DNA of 64,000 nt, from contig NZ_CP090953.1 in assembly GCF_021513175.1 (NCBI RefSeq), positions 3,096,501 to 3,160,500 on the forward strand, written 5' to 3'. A program made the translations under genes and the position numbers. This document shows positions 1 to 8,312 of the stretch, piece after piece (positions within the stretch are counted from its first letter, which is position 1; each line of letters opens with the position of its first letter). The notes beneath the pieces were generated by a model, which saw only the letters and a program-made list of their open reading frames with translations, was not told where the DNA came from and did no database searches. This DNA comes from Sphingomonas sp. S2-65 (GTDB lineage: Bacteria > Pseudomonadota > Alphaproteobacteria > Sphingomonadales > Sphingomonadaceae).

Positions 1-341
1 CGGCGGACGGCTCGCGGCTGATCGCGGATGTCGAAGGGCTGGCGCTTGCGAGGATCGGCGAGGGCGATGGCGGGTATCTGATCGTCTCCAGCCAGGGGGA
101 CAATGCGTACACGGTGATCCGGCTGCGCGACGATGCCTATGTTGGCCGCTTCCGTGTCGCGGCGGGCGTGGTCGGCAGCACCGAGGAGACCGATGGCCTG
201 GAGGTCATGACCGGCGATTTCGGCCCTGAGTTCCCCGCCGGCATGATGGTGGTCCAGGATGGGATGAACGCACCCGCGGCGCAGAACTTCAAGCTGGTGC
301 GCTGGGATGACATCGCGGCGGTCCTGCATTTGCCGCGCTGA
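1..341 (+). CDS. Phytase (beta-propeller type), C-terminal part
   Basis: The first 341 bases hold the end of a protein whose start lies before the window; the reading frame is open from base 3. The visible part contains propeller-blade strands such as GYLIVSSQGDNAYTVIR and the block STEETDGLEV, followed by a GMMVVQDG segment. These are characteristic of the last blades of beta-propeller 3-phytases, calcium-dependent secreted or periplasmic enzymes that release phosphate from phytate. The assignment rests on recall of the family pattern, and the catalytic N-terminal blades cannot be inspected. Confidence 0.7.
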   Translation, partial: ADGSRLIADVEGLALARIGEGDGGYLIVSSQGDNAYTVIRLRDDAYVGRFRVAAGVVGSTEETDGLEVMTGDFGPEFPAGMMVVQDGMNAPAAQNFKLVRWDDIAAVLHLPR

Positions 342-519
342 GCGGCGGACGTGCGGGGCTCATCGTCGGGCTGCTGACCACCGGACCGAGGGTTCCTCAC
401 GCTCCGGCGTCACTCTGCCGGGGAGAGGCAACTTCATCTATCGGTGGTCAAAGCCGAACTCTGCTGGGATCGGGCCGGGCATCGAATAGAGCGGCGGTCC
501 GATTCCCATAAGGACCGAC

Positions 520-1437
520 ATGGCCGATCTCGCGATTTTGTACGAGCACCCGCAATGGTTCGCGCCGCTGTTCGCGGCGCTGGACGCACGCGGCATCGGC
601 TATTCCGCGCTGCACGCCGATGGGCACGCCTTCGACCCCGCCGAACAAGACACACCTGCTCCGGTCGTCTTCAACCGCATCGCCATGTCGAGCTTCCTCC
701 GCAGCGGCGAGCATCCGATCTTCTACACCCAGGCCCTGCTGGCGCATTGGCAAGCATGCGGCGCGCGCGTCCTCAACGACGCCGAGGTGCTGGCCGTCGA
801 TGCGTCGAAGGCGCGGCAGCTGTCGCTGATCGCCGCCCTCGGGCTCAGCGTGCCGGCGACGCGGGTGGTGCACCGGGCCGCCGACATCCCCGCTGCGGCG
901 CAGGGGCTGCGCTTCCCGATCGTCGTGAAGGCCAATATCGGCGGGTCGGGCGCCGGGATCGTCCGCTATGACAGTGCCGAAGCGCTGGCGGCGGCAGTGG
1001 CGGACGGCATGGTACCCGACAGCATCGACCGCGTGCTGCTGGTGCAGGAATATGTGCCCGCGCGCGGCGGCAAGATCACCCGGATCGAGACGCTGGGAGG
1101 CAAGTTCCTGTATGCGATCGACGTGGACGGTGGCGGTAGTTTCGACCTGTGCCCCGCCGATGTGTGTTTGACCGAGGCGGGCAAGCCAAGCATCACCATC
1201 ACGCGGGCCGAGCCGGAACCGGCACTGATCGAGGCGGCCGAGCGGATCGCGGCGGCGGCGGGGCTCGACGTCGGCGGCGTCGAAGTGATGATCGACGATC
1301 GCGACGGCACCCCACGTTTCTATGACATCAACGCGCTCTCCAACTTCGTCGCCAAGCCGATCGACGTGCTGGGCTGGGACCCGCACGAGCGGCTGGTCGA
1401 CTGGCTGGAAGGCGTGATCCGGGAGACGAAGGCGTGA
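520..1437 (+). CDS. ATP-grasp ligase, RimK-like
   Basis: This is a 305-residue ATP-grasp protein that probably joins a carboxylate to an amine (RimK/glutathione-synthetase fold). The N-terminal pre-ATP-grasp domain covers about residues 1-95. Nucleotide-binding signatures follow: VVKANIGGSG with Lys137, the hinge VQEYVP (175-180), and the metal-binding region VGGVEVMIDD to YDINALSNF (251-276). The start is the ATG at 520, with AAGGA a few bases upstream. It opens an operon: its TGA overlaps the next start by four bases, and a flavin monooxygenase and a methionine-type importer follow. The substrate is unknown. RimK relatives often add glutamate, which matters because a gamma-glutamyl hydrolase-like gene lies just downstream on the other strand. 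Confidence 0.8.
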   Translation: MADLAILYEHPQWFAPLFAALDARGIGYSALHADGHAFDPAEQDTPAPVVFNRIAMSSFLRSGEHPIFYTQALLAHWQACGARVLNDAEVLAVDASKARQLSLIAALGLSVPATRVVHRAADIPAAAQGLRFPIVVKANIGGSGAGIVRYDSAEALAAAVADGMVPDSIDRVLLVQEYVPARGGKITRIETLGGKFLYAIDVDGGGSFDLCPADVCLTEAGKPSITITRAEPEPALIEAAERIAAAAGLDVGGVEVMIDDRDGTPRFYDINALSNFVAKPIDVLGWDPHERLVDWLEGVIRETKA

Positions 1438-2447
1438 GATACGGATATTGGATGCCGGTGTTCGGCGGCTGGCTTCGCAACGTGCCCGACGAGGGCATGG
1501 AAGCCAGCTGGGACTATACCCGCGACCTAGCGGTGCGCGCCGAACAGATCGGTTTCGACCTGACGCTGATCGCCGAATTGAACCTCAACGACATCAAGGG
1601 CGTGACCGAGCCCGCGCTCGACGCCTGGTCGACCGCGGCGGCGGTGGCGGCGGTGACGTCGAAGCAGGAGCTGATGGTCGCGGTCCGCCCGAACTTCCAC
1701 CAGCCGGCGCTGTTCGCCAAGGCCGCCGCGAACATCGACCGGATTTCGGGCGGGCGGCTGTCGCTGAACGTGGTGTCATCGTGGTGGGCGGACGAGGCCC
1801 GCCAATATGGGCTGCAATTCGACCAGCATGACGACCGCTATGCCCGCACCTCCGAATGGCTGGAGGTGGTCAAGGGGCTGTGGACGCAGGAGCGCTTCAG
1901 CTTCGAAGGGCAGTTCTACCGTACCGAGGACGCGATCTGCGCGCCCAAGCCGCTGCACGCGCCGGTGCTCTATGCCGGCGGCGAGAGCGAGACCGCAAAG
2001 ATCATGATCAGCACCAAGTGCGACGCCTATGTCATGCACGGGGATCCAGTGTCGGCGATCGCCCCCAAGATCGCGGACATGCGCGCGCGCCGCGAAGCCG
2101 TCGGCGGCGCGCCGATGACCTTCGGCATGGCGGCCTATGCCATCGTCCGCGACAGCGAGGCCGAGGCGAAGCGCGAGCTTGCCCGCATCACCGATGTCCG
2201 CGAGCTGCCCGCAGGCTATGCCAATTTCGACCAATGGCTGTCGGGCACCCAGCTGGAGCGCGAGCTGAAGATCCAGGAATATTCGGTTTCCAATCGCGGG
2301 CTGCGCCCGAACCTGGTGGGCACGCCCGAACAGTTGCAGGAGCGCATCGCCGAGTACGAGGCGGCGGGGCTGGACCTGCTGCTGCTCCAGATGAGCCCGC
2401 AGCGCGAGGAAATGGAGCGCTTCGCCGCGCAGGTGATCAACGCGTGA
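1434..2447 (+). CDS. LLM-class flavin-dependent monooxygenase, SfnG-like
   Basis: This 337-residue luciferase-fold (TIM barrel) monooxygenase would use FMNH2 and oxygen to oxidise a small substrate. It resembles the dimethylsulfone monooxygenase SfnG and alkanesulfonate monooxygenases: the start [13 protein letters not shown], the core [18 protein letters not shown] and the block SFEGQFYR all match that subgroup. It overlaps the ATP-grasp gene by ATGA and metN by GTGA, so the genes are translationally coupled. Given its neighbours, a role in releasing sulfur from an organosulfur compound is likely. A flavin reductase partner is not encoded nearby and would have to come from elsewhere. The exact substrate cannot be read from sequence. 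Confidence 0.85.
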   Translation: MRYGYWMPVFGGWLRNVPDEGMEASWDYTRDLAVRAEQIGFDLTLIAELNLNDIKGVTEPALDAWSTAAAVAAVTSKQELMVAVRPNFHQPALFAKAAANIDRISGGRLSLNVVSSWWADEARQYGLQFDQHDDRYARTSEWLEVVKGLWTQERFSFEGQFYRTEDAICAPKPLHAPVLYAGGESETAKIMISTKCDAYVMHGDPVSAIAPKIADMRARREAVGGAPMTFGMAAYAIVRDSEAEAKRELARITDVRELPAGYANFDQWLSGTQLERELKIQEYSVSNRGLRPNLVGTPEQLQERIAEYEAAGLDLLLLQMSPQREEMERFAAQVINA

Positions 2448-3412
2448 TCGCGCTGGAAGGCGTACACAAGGCGTTTAGCGGCGGGCACGCGGCGCTGGCC
2501 GGCGTCGACTTGGCCGTGGAACGTGGCGAGGTGTTCGGGATCATCGGCCGTTCCGGCGCGGGCAAATCCACGCTGGTGCGGTTGTTGAACCGGCTCGAGC
2601 GGCCGACCGCCGGCAGCGTGCGGATCGACGGAGTCGACGTCGCCGCGCTGTCGGGCGCGCCGCTGCGCCAGTTGCGTCGCCGGGTGGGCATGATCTTCCA
2701 GCATTTCGGGCTGCTTTCGTCCCGCACGATCCACGACAATGTAGCCTTGCCGCTGAAGATCGCCGGCGCCGACCGCGCGACCATCGCTGCCCGCGTGCCC
2801 GAATTGCTGGCGCGCGTCGGACTTGCCGATCAGGGCGGCAAATATCCCGCGCAGCTCTCGGGCGGGCAGAAGCAGCGCGTCGGCATCGCCCGCGCGCTGG
2901 CGACCGGTCCCGACATCCTGCTGTGCGATGAGGCGACCAGCGCACTCGATCCGGAAACCACGCGGAGCATTCTCGACCTGATCGGCGACCTCAACCGCGA
3001 GCTGGGGCTGACGGTCGTGCTCATCACGCATGAAATGGATGTGATCCGCCAGGTCTGCGACCGCGTGGCGGTGCTTCACGCCGGGCGTGTGGTGGAGAGC
3101 GGCGCCGTGGCCGACCTGTTCCTCCACCCCCAAGCGCCCGAGACGCGCGCGATGATCGAGGAGACCGAGGAACATGGCGCGCACTTCGACTTTCCGGGAA
3201 CCGTGGTCCGGCTGACGCTGCGCGGCGATGCGGTGTGGGACCCGGTGCTGACGCGCATTGCCCGCCAGACCGGCACCGACTTTGCGATCCTGGATGGACG
3301 GATCGGGCGTCTTAAGACGACGAACTTCGGGCAGCTCACGCTTGGGCTCACCGGCGGCGATACCGAAGCGGCGCTGGCCGCGTTGCGCCAGCATGGCGAG
3401 GTAGCGGCATGA
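2444..3412 (+). CDS. metN: Methionine-type ABC transporter ATP-binding protein MetN
   Basis: This is the ATPase subunit of a MetNIQ-type importer, 322 residues from the GTG at 2444. The same frame is open far upstream, but the alignment with MetN begins at this GTG (first residues [11 protein letters not shown]), which overlaps the previous stop. Walker A is GRSGAGKST, the ABC signature is LSGGQKQRV and Walker B is [13 protein letters not shown]. The last roughly 75 residues form the regulatory NIL (ACT-like) domain typical of MetN, which senses methionine in E. coli. The 3' end overlaps metI by ATGA. Genomic context suggests the imported ligand may be a sulfur compound other than methionine. 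Confidence 0.92.
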   Translation: MIALEGVHKAFSGGHAALAGVDLAVERGEVFGIIGRSGAGKSTLVRLLNRLERPTAGSVRIDGVDVAALSGAPLRQLRRRVGMIFQHFGLLSSRTIHDNVALPLKIAGADRATIAARVPELLARVGLADQGGKYPAQLSGGQKQRVGIARALATGPDILLCDEATSALDPETTRSILDLIGDLNRELGLTVVLITHEMDVIRQVCDRVAVLHAGRVVESGAVADLFLHPQAPETRAMIEETEEHGAHFDFPGTVVRLTLRGDAVWDPVLTRIARQTGTDFAILDGRIGRLKTTNFGQLTLGLTGGDTEAALAALRQHGEVAA

Positions 3413-4074
3413 TCGGGTGGTTCGGCAATGTCGATTGGCCGGAAATCGGGCGGGCGTGTCTCGACACGCTGGCGATGCTGAGCGGTTCGCTGGTGCTCAC
3501 GGTGCTGCTCGGGCTGCCGCTGGGGCTGTTGTTGTTCCTGACCAGCCCGGGACAGGTGTGGGCCAGTCGGATCGGCAACGGGGCGCTGTCCCTCTTTGTA
3601 AATCTGCTGCGATCGGTGCCGTTCATCATCCTGCTGATCGTGATGATCCCGGTGACGGTGCTGCTGGTCGGCACTTCCCTGGGAGTGGCCGGGGCGATCC
3701 CGCCCCTGGTAGTGGGAGCCGCGCCCTTTTTCGCCCGCCTGGTCGAGACCGCGCTGCGCGAAGTGGACCGCAACACGGTGGAGGCAGTCCAGGCGATGGG
3801 CGCCACCACCCGCGACCTGGTGTTCCGCGCGCTGTTGCCCGAGGCGATGCCCGGCATCGCCGCCGGGGCGACTGTCACGGCGATTGCGCTGGTCTCGTTC
3901 ACCGCCATGGCGGGGGTCGTGGGCGCCGGAGGCCTTGGCGATCTTGCGATCCGCTTCGGCTATCAGCGGTTCCAGTCCGACGTGATGCTGGTCACGGTCG
4001 CGCTTCTGCTGCTCCTCGTCCAGCTTCTCCAGACCGCCGGCGACCGCCTGGTCCGCCATTTCAGCCGCCGATAA
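3409..4074 (+). CDS. metI: Methionine-type ABC transporter permease MetI
   Basis: This 221-residue inner-membrane permease has about five hydrophobic helices. The coupling loop with the [15 protein letters not shown] motif (about residues 125-139) contacts the MetN ATPase. Length and motif fit the MetI family. It overlaps metN by four bases and is followed 12 bases later by the substrate-binding lipoprotein, giving the classical N-I-Q order. It is probably transcribed with the ATP-grasp and monooxygenase genes from a promoter before position 520. Confidence 0.92.
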   Translation: MIGWFGNVDWPEIGRACLDTLAMLSGSLVLTVLLGLPLGLLLFLTSPGQVWASRIGNGALSLFVNLLRSVPFIILLIVMIPVTVLLVGTSLGVAGAIPPLVVGAAPFFARLVETALREVDRNTVEAVQAMGATTRDLVFRALLPEAMPGIAAGATVTAIALVSFTAMAGVVGAGGLGDLAIRFGYQRFQSDVMLVTVALLLLLVQLLQTAGDRLVRHFSRR

Positions 4075-4086
4075 AAAGGGATCCCC

Positions 4087-4884
4087 ATGAACCGCCGCAC
4101 CCTGCTTCTCGCGTCTGGCCTGCTTGCCCTGTCCGCCTGTGGCGGCAAGCCCGCGGCCGTGGATCCGAACACCCTTGTCGTCGCGGCGACCGCGGTGCCG
4201 CACGCGGAAATCCTCGACTTCGTGAAGCCCGAACTCGCCAAGCAGGGCCTCAAGCTCGATGTCCGCGTGTTCAACGACTATGTCCAGCCCAACACCCAGG
4301 TCGCCGAGGGTCGGATCGCAGTCAATTACTTCCAGACCGAGCCGTATCTGGCGGAGTTTAACAGATCCAAGGGCACCCATCTGGTCACGATCGCCGGGGT
4401 GCATGTCGAGCCGTTCGGCGCCTATTCGTCCAAGTGGAAGGCGATCGCGCAGCTGCCCGCCGGCGCGACCGTGGCCATCCCCAACGAACCAAGCAACAGC
4501 GGCCGCGCACTCCAGCTCCTGGCCAAGGCTAAGCTGATCACCCTGCTGGACCCCAAGAGCGCCTCCGCGACGCCCAAGGACATCGTCGAGAACCCCAAGG
4601 GGCTGAAGTTCCGTGAATTGGAGGCGGCGACCCTGCCGCGCGTGCTCGACCAGGTCGACCTTGCCCTGATCAACACCAACTACGCGCTCGATGCCAAGCT
4701 CAACCCCCTGCGCGACGCGCTGCTGATCGAGGGCAAGGACAGCCCCTATGTCAACTTCGTCGTCGGTCTGGAGAGCGCCCGCACCGACCCGCGCGTGCAG
4801 AAACTGGTTGCCGCGCTGCGCAGCCCCGCGGTGAAGACCTTCATCGCTCAAAAATATGCCGGCGCGGTGCTGCCCGCTTTCTGA
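4087..4884 (+). CDS. metQ: MetQ-family substrate-binding lipoprotein
   Basis: This is the 265-residue solute-binding component of the importer. A lipoprotein signal peptide ends in LSAC (lipidated Cys18), placing the protein in the periplasm anchored to a membrane. The mature part has NLPA/MetQ hallmarks: VAATAVPHAEIL, IAVNYFQTEPYL and VAIPNEPSNSGRALQLL. An AAGGG run lies just before the ATG. It is the last gene of the rightward operon and faces a convergent gene 65 bases on. NLPA proteins bind L- or D-methionine, but family members also bind other amino acids and dipeptides, so the ligand is open. Confidence 0.9.
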   Translation: MNRRTLLLASGLLALSACGGKPAAVDPNTLVVAATAVPHAEILDFVKPELAKQGLKLDVRVFNDYVQPNTQVAEGRIAVNYFQTEPYLAEFNRSKGTHLVTIAGVHVEPFGAYSSKWKAIAQLPAGATVAIPNEPSNSGRALQLLAKAKLITLLDPKSASATPKDIVENPKGLKFRELEAATLPRVLDQVDLALINTNYALDAKLNPLRDALLIEGKDSPYVNFVVGLESARTDPRVQKLVAALRSPAVKTFIAQKYAGAVLPAF

Positions 4885-4949
4885 GGCTCGGTGCTCGGCT
4901 GCGGCCGGTGGCTCGCGGCTTGATAGCGGTGCCTCGCGCAGGGGCGGAT

Positions 4950-5717
4950 CTAAACCGCGGGTCCGCCGTGCAGCGCGTCGCCGATGAGCTTGAAGAAGGC
5001 GTTTCCTGCCGGGCGTCGGCGATAGTCCCATTCCGGGTGCCACTGCACGGCGACGACGGGCCCCCCGCAAGGGCGGGCGGTGAATGCTTCGACAAGCCCG
5101 TCGTCGGTGGAGATCGCTTCGGCGACCAAATCCGCTCCCAATCGGTCGACGCCCTGCTCGTGCACCGAATTGACGCGCAGCCGCGTGTCGCCGAGCGCCG
5201 TGGCAAGCATGCCGCCCGGCGCGAGGTCGACCTCATGCTCATGGTCGAACCATGCCTCGTAACTGGTGTCGGGACCGGCGCGCTGATGGCTGTCCGGCGC
5301 GCAGCACAGCGTCCCGCCGAACAGCACGTTGAGTTCCTGCAGGCCGCGGCAGATCCCGAACACCGGCCGGCCGCGCTCGATCATCCGGGCGCTGAGCGCC
5401 AGTGCGACTTCGTCGCGGCGTTCGTCCAGCCTGTCCTGGCCGCACGGTGGGGCGCCGTAGCGGGCCGCGGCGATGTTCGACCGCGAGCCGGTGAGCAGCA
5501 GCCCGTCGAGCCGTTCGGCGAGCTGGCCGATGTCGTTCGCGTCGGGAAGCGCGGGTACCAGCAGCACGGTCGCGTCGGAGACGAGCGCGAGGGGTTCGAT
5601 GAAGCGGCTTGCCACCGCCTGGATGGGCCGATCGGCGGTCTCGTTGCAACAGAGCACGCCGATCAGCGGCTTCAAGGGAGCCGATGGAATGCGTGGCACG
5701 AAGCTGGCGCGGCTCAT
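4950..5717 (-). CDS. Class I glutamine amidotransferase-like gamma-glutamyl hydrolase (PuuD-like)
   Basis: This is a 255-residue protein of the peptidase C26 family. The nucleophile Cys123 sits in GICRGLQELN, and His227 and Glu229 lie in VQWHPEW, completing the triad. PuuD-type members hydrolyse gamma-glutamyl-GABA, others gamma-glutamyl-polyamines or folylpolyglutamates. The start ATG at 5717 overlaps the stop of the serine acetyltransferase gene, so the two are coupled. The frame stays open much further upstream, but that extension lies antisense to none and overlaps the acetyltransferase, so it is rejected. Position beside a RimK-like ligase and sulfur genes suggests a gamma-glutamyl sulfur compound as substrate; this is inference. 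Confidence 0.82.
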   Translation of the reverse strand: MSRASFVPRIPSAPLKPLIGVLCCNETADRPIQAVASRFIEPLALVSDATVLLVPALPDANDIGQLAERLDGLLLTGSRSNIAAARYGAPPCGQDRLDERRDEVALALSARMIERGRPVFGICRGLQELNVLFGGTLCCAPDSHQRAGPDTSYEAWFDHEHEVDLAPGGMLATALGDTRLRVNSVHEQGVDRLGADLVAEAISTDDGLVEAFTARPCGGPVVAVQWHPEWDYRRRPAGNAFFKLIGDALHGGPAV

Positions 5718-6676
5718 GTGGTGGCCAGCCCCAGTTGCGCCGCGACTCCGTCGGCGGATGCCGCATCGAGCACCGAGGCCTCGGGCTGCACCACCACGCT
5801 GTCGGGCGGGACGTCGCGGAGCAGCCAGACATTGCCGCCGATGATAGATCCGCGCCCGATCGTCACGCGCCCGAGTATCGTCGCGCCGGCATAGATCGTC
5901 ACATCGTCTTCGACGATCGGGTGGCGGGCGAAGCGCTCGTGCGGTCTCACATGCGTAAGCCCGAGGGGTGCCCGCGCGCCCAGAGTGACATGTTGGTACA
6001 GACGCACGTTGCGACCGATGATCGCGGTTTCGCCGATCACCACGCCGGTACCATGATCGATGAAGAAGCTGGGCCCGACGGTGGCGCCGGGATGGATGTC
6101 GATCCCGGTTCGGGCGTTGGCCAGCTCGGAGATCGCGCGCGCGACGATCGGCGCGCCAAGGGCGAAGAGCTGATGTGCGACGCGGTGATGCAGCACCGCA
6201 TGTGCCCCGGGATAGCTCACGAGGATCTCGTCGGCGGTACGCGCCGATGGATCGCCCACGAACGCCGCTTGGACATCGCTGTCGACCAGCCGGCGTATGT
6301 CCGGGAGGCTGGCGGCGAACATGCGGACTATCAGGTCGGGCTGGTCCGGCTCGAACGGCGCGCCGCACCCTTCGCTCCAATATCCCAGCTCGCTGGCCAC
6401 CTCGGCGTGGAGCAGTGCAAAAGCGCGGGCGAGCGCATCGGCGACGAACTCGTCCTCTGGGATCGTGCCGCCACGGAAGCCCCCGAGGCGTACCGGGAAC
6501 AGCGCCGCTGACAGCCGCTGCATTACCTCGGCAAGCGCTTCCGGCTTGGGAAAACTGGCAATGCTCGCACGCCCGGCCTGAGACTCGCGCCACGCCGCGC
6601 GCGCGGCGTTGAGCCCAGTGGTCGCCTGCGTGATCTCGGCTGCAAAGGCCGCGCGAGGACCCGCCGTCACGCCCAT
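5714..6676 (-). CDS. epsC: Serine O-acetyltransferase (EpsC/SrpH type)
   Basis: This enzyme makes O-acetylserine from serine and acetyl-CoA, the acceptor for sulfide in cysteine synthesis. At 320 residues it is of the longer EpsC/SrpH type, with an extended helical N-terminus to about residue 170. The left-handed beta-helix follows, with the signature GIDIHPGATVGPSFFIDHGTG (about 171-191) and hexapeptide turns VIGETAIIG and ATILGRVTIG. The downstream gene overlaps by ATGA. The leftward symporter gene lies 96 bases upstream and may be cotranscribed. The enzyme ties the island to cysteine synthesis. The start at 6676 is the first ATG of the family-like region; a shorter start is possible. Confidence 0.9.
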   Translation of the reverse strand: MGVTAGPRAAFAAEITQATTGLNAARAAWRESQAGRASIASFPKPEALAEVMQRLSAALFPVRLGGFRGGTIPEDEFVADALARAFALLHAEVASELGYWSEGCGAPFEPDQPDLIVRMFAASLPDIRRLVDSDVQAAFVGDPSARTADEILVSYPGAHAVLHHRVAHQLFALGAPIVARAISELANARTGIDIHPGATVGPSFFIDHGTGVVIGETAIIGRNVRLYQHVTLGARAPLGLTHVRPHERFARHPIVEDDVTIYAGATILGRVTIGRGSIIGGNVWLLRDVPPDSVVVQPEASVLDAASADGVAAQLGLATT

Positions 6677-6772
6677 TCCACCGCCCTGCTTCCGGCTGAG
6701 GCACGATCCCGGCTGCGGTCCGGAACGGTATTGAAGATCGTGAGGGACACGGGAAATCTCCGCTGCTGGAGG

Positions 6773-8095
6773 TCAGGCAGGGTGCGGGGCAAGCCTCGCG
6801 CCGCCGCCATACCGCGCGAGGTCGAGGATGCCTTCGCGCTTCGCGACGATGGTCGGTACCAGCGCCTGGCCAGCGACGTTGACCGCAGTGCGGCCCATGT
6901 CGAGGATCGGATCGATCGCCAGCAACAGCCCGGCGCCCTCGATCGGCAACCCGAGCGTGGAAAGGGTAAGGGTGAGCATCACCGTCGCGCCGGTAAGCCC
7001 CGCCGTCGCCGCCGATCCGATCACCGAGACAAAGGCGATCAGTCCGTAATCGGCCAGGTGCAGCGGCACGCCGAAGAACTGGGCGACGAAGATCGCCGAC
7101 ACCGCGGGGTAGATCGCGGCGCACCCGTCCATCTTCGTAGTCGCGCCGAGCGGCACGGCGAAAGCGGCATATGCCCGCGGCACCCCCAGAGCATTCTCGG
7201 TCACGTCCTCGGTGACCGGCAGCGTGCCGATCGACGAGCGCGACACGAAGCCGAGCTGGATCGCCGGCCAGGCGGCGGCGAAGAAGCGCACCGGGTTGAG
7301 CCCGTTGGCCGCGAGCAGAAGCGGGTACACGACCAAAAGGACCAGCCCGAGGCCGAGATAGACCGAAGAGGCGAAGGCGGCGAGCGTGGACAGCGCTTCC
7401 CAGCCATATCGCACCACCGCATCGCCGATCAGCGCGGCGCTGCCGATCGGCGTGAGCGCGATGATCCAGCGGAGCAACCGGCGGAAGATCGCAAGCGCCG
7501 AGGCGTTGAACGCCAGGAACGTCTCGCCCGGCGGCCCCACGCGCACCGCCGCGGCCCCCACTGCGATCGCCGCGACGATCACCTGGAGCACGTTGAACCC
7601 GAGTTGCGTGACAGGCTTGCCGCCCTCCGCCAGCGTCGTCGACGCCGTCAGGCCAAGGAAGTTCGCCGGGATCAGCCCCTTGAGGAAGTCGAGCCAGGAC
7701 CCGCTGCTTGAGGGCGCCCGGGCCGTGGCCGCGTCCACCCCGGCATGAAGCCCCGGCTGGAGAAGCAGCCCGAGCGCGATGCCGATGGTCACGGCGATCA
7801 GCGCGGTGATCGCAAACCAGCCAAGCGTCCGCGTCACCAGCCGGGCCGCGTTCTCGAGATCGCGCAGCGCAGCGATCGAGGCGACGATCGCGGTGAACAC
7901 GAGCGGAGGGACCAGCGTTTTGAGTAATTGGACGAAGATCTGGCCGACGGTGTGCAGCGTCTCGCCGAGCCATACCGCGCCGCTGTCGCGGGCGAGCAGT
8001 CCGAATGCGAGACCGGCGACCATCCCCATCGTCACTTGCGCGCCGAACGATATGCGCATGCCGCTGCCCGCGGCTTCAATCCTTGAACTGGCCAT
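6773..8095 (-). CDS. Dicarboxylate/amino acid:cation symporter (DAACS family)
   Basis: This is a 440-residue inner-membrane symporter of the sodium:dicarboxylate (DctA/GltP/TcyP) family. About eight transmembrane segments and two re-entrant loops are expected. Hallmarks are LLKTLVPPLVFTAIV near the N-terminus, SSIGTLPVT (the serine-rich loop) and ATTKMDGCAAIYPA. Most members import C4-dicarboxylates or glutamate, but TcyP members import cystine. Next to a serine acetyltransferase and a methionine-type importer, cystine or another sulfur amino acid is a reasonable guess. The promoter lies in the gap before 8095, which contains a strong inverted repeat. Confidence 0.87.
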   Translation of the reverse strand: MASSRIEAAGSGMRISFGAQVTMGMVAGLAFGLLARDSGAVWLGETLHTVGQIFVQLLKTLVPPLVFTAIVASIAALRDLENAARLVTRTLGWFAITALIAVTIGIALGLLLQPGLHAGVDAATARAPSSSGSWLDFLKGLIPANFLGLTASTTLAEGGKPVTQLGFNVLQVIVAAIAVGAAAVRVGPPGETFLAFNASALAIFRRLLRWIIALTPIGSAALIGDAVVRYGWEALSTLAAFASSVYLGLGLVLLVVYPLLLAANGLNPVRFFAAAWPAIQLGFVSRSSIGTLPVTEDVTENALGVPRAYAAFAVPLGATTKMDGCAAIYPAVSAIFVAQFFGVPLHLADYGLIAFVSVIGSAATAGLTGATVMLTLTLSTLGLPIEGAGLLLAIDPILDMGRTAVNVAGQALVPTIVAKREGILDLARYGGGARLAPHPA

Positions 8096-8112
8096 CGGTG
8101 TAACATGGCGCC

Positions 8113-8139
8113 TTATTCCCAGCAGCTAAGTAGGAATAA
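8113..8139. promoter_or_regulatory. Inverted repeat, candidate operator of the symporter gene
   Basis: TTATTCC (8113-8119) and GGAATAA (8133-8139) form a perfect 7+7 inverted repeat with a 13-base spacer. It lies 18-44 bases upstream of the symporter start, in the divergent gap with the nitronate monooxygenase gene. The arrangement is typical of LysR-type regulator sites, a family that often controls sulfur genes, but no regulator is encoded in the window. Confidence 0.4.
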
Positions 8140-8248
8140 CCTTCCCTCCGCTAAAGTATTTATATGTCCTCCTTGGCGGGTGGTGCGGGGACCCTGCGGC
8201 GAGCCGTGGCGACGACGCTCCCGCCTGGCCTCAGGCGTCGCAAGAGCG

Positions 8249-8289
8249 GACGTTCACTTCGCGGCGCGACGGGTCCATAAGTGGACGTC
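8249..8289. promoter_or_regulatory. Imperfect inverted repeat upstream of nitronate monooxygenase
   Basis: GACGTTCACTT (8249-8259) and AAGTGGACGTC (8279-8289) match as an inverted repeat at 10 of 11 positions with a 19-base spacer. It ends about 23 bases before the ATG at 8313. It could be an operator or an mRNA leader hairpin; nothing in the sequence decides between these. Confidence 0.3.
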
Positions 8290-8312
8290 GTTCCTGTAGA
8301 AGCACTGTGCTC

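Noticed and set aside
342..519. SAM riboswitch before the metNIQ operon
   Set aside because: The leader before position 520 was read for SAM-I and SAM-II type features; no matching pseudoknot or conserved core was found by eye.
4950..7973. A 1007-codon open frame on the minus strand
   Set aside because: Only the last 255 codons look like a real protein (PuuD-like). The rest runs in the wrong frame through the serine acetyltransferase and symporter genes; open frames are common in GC-rich DNA.
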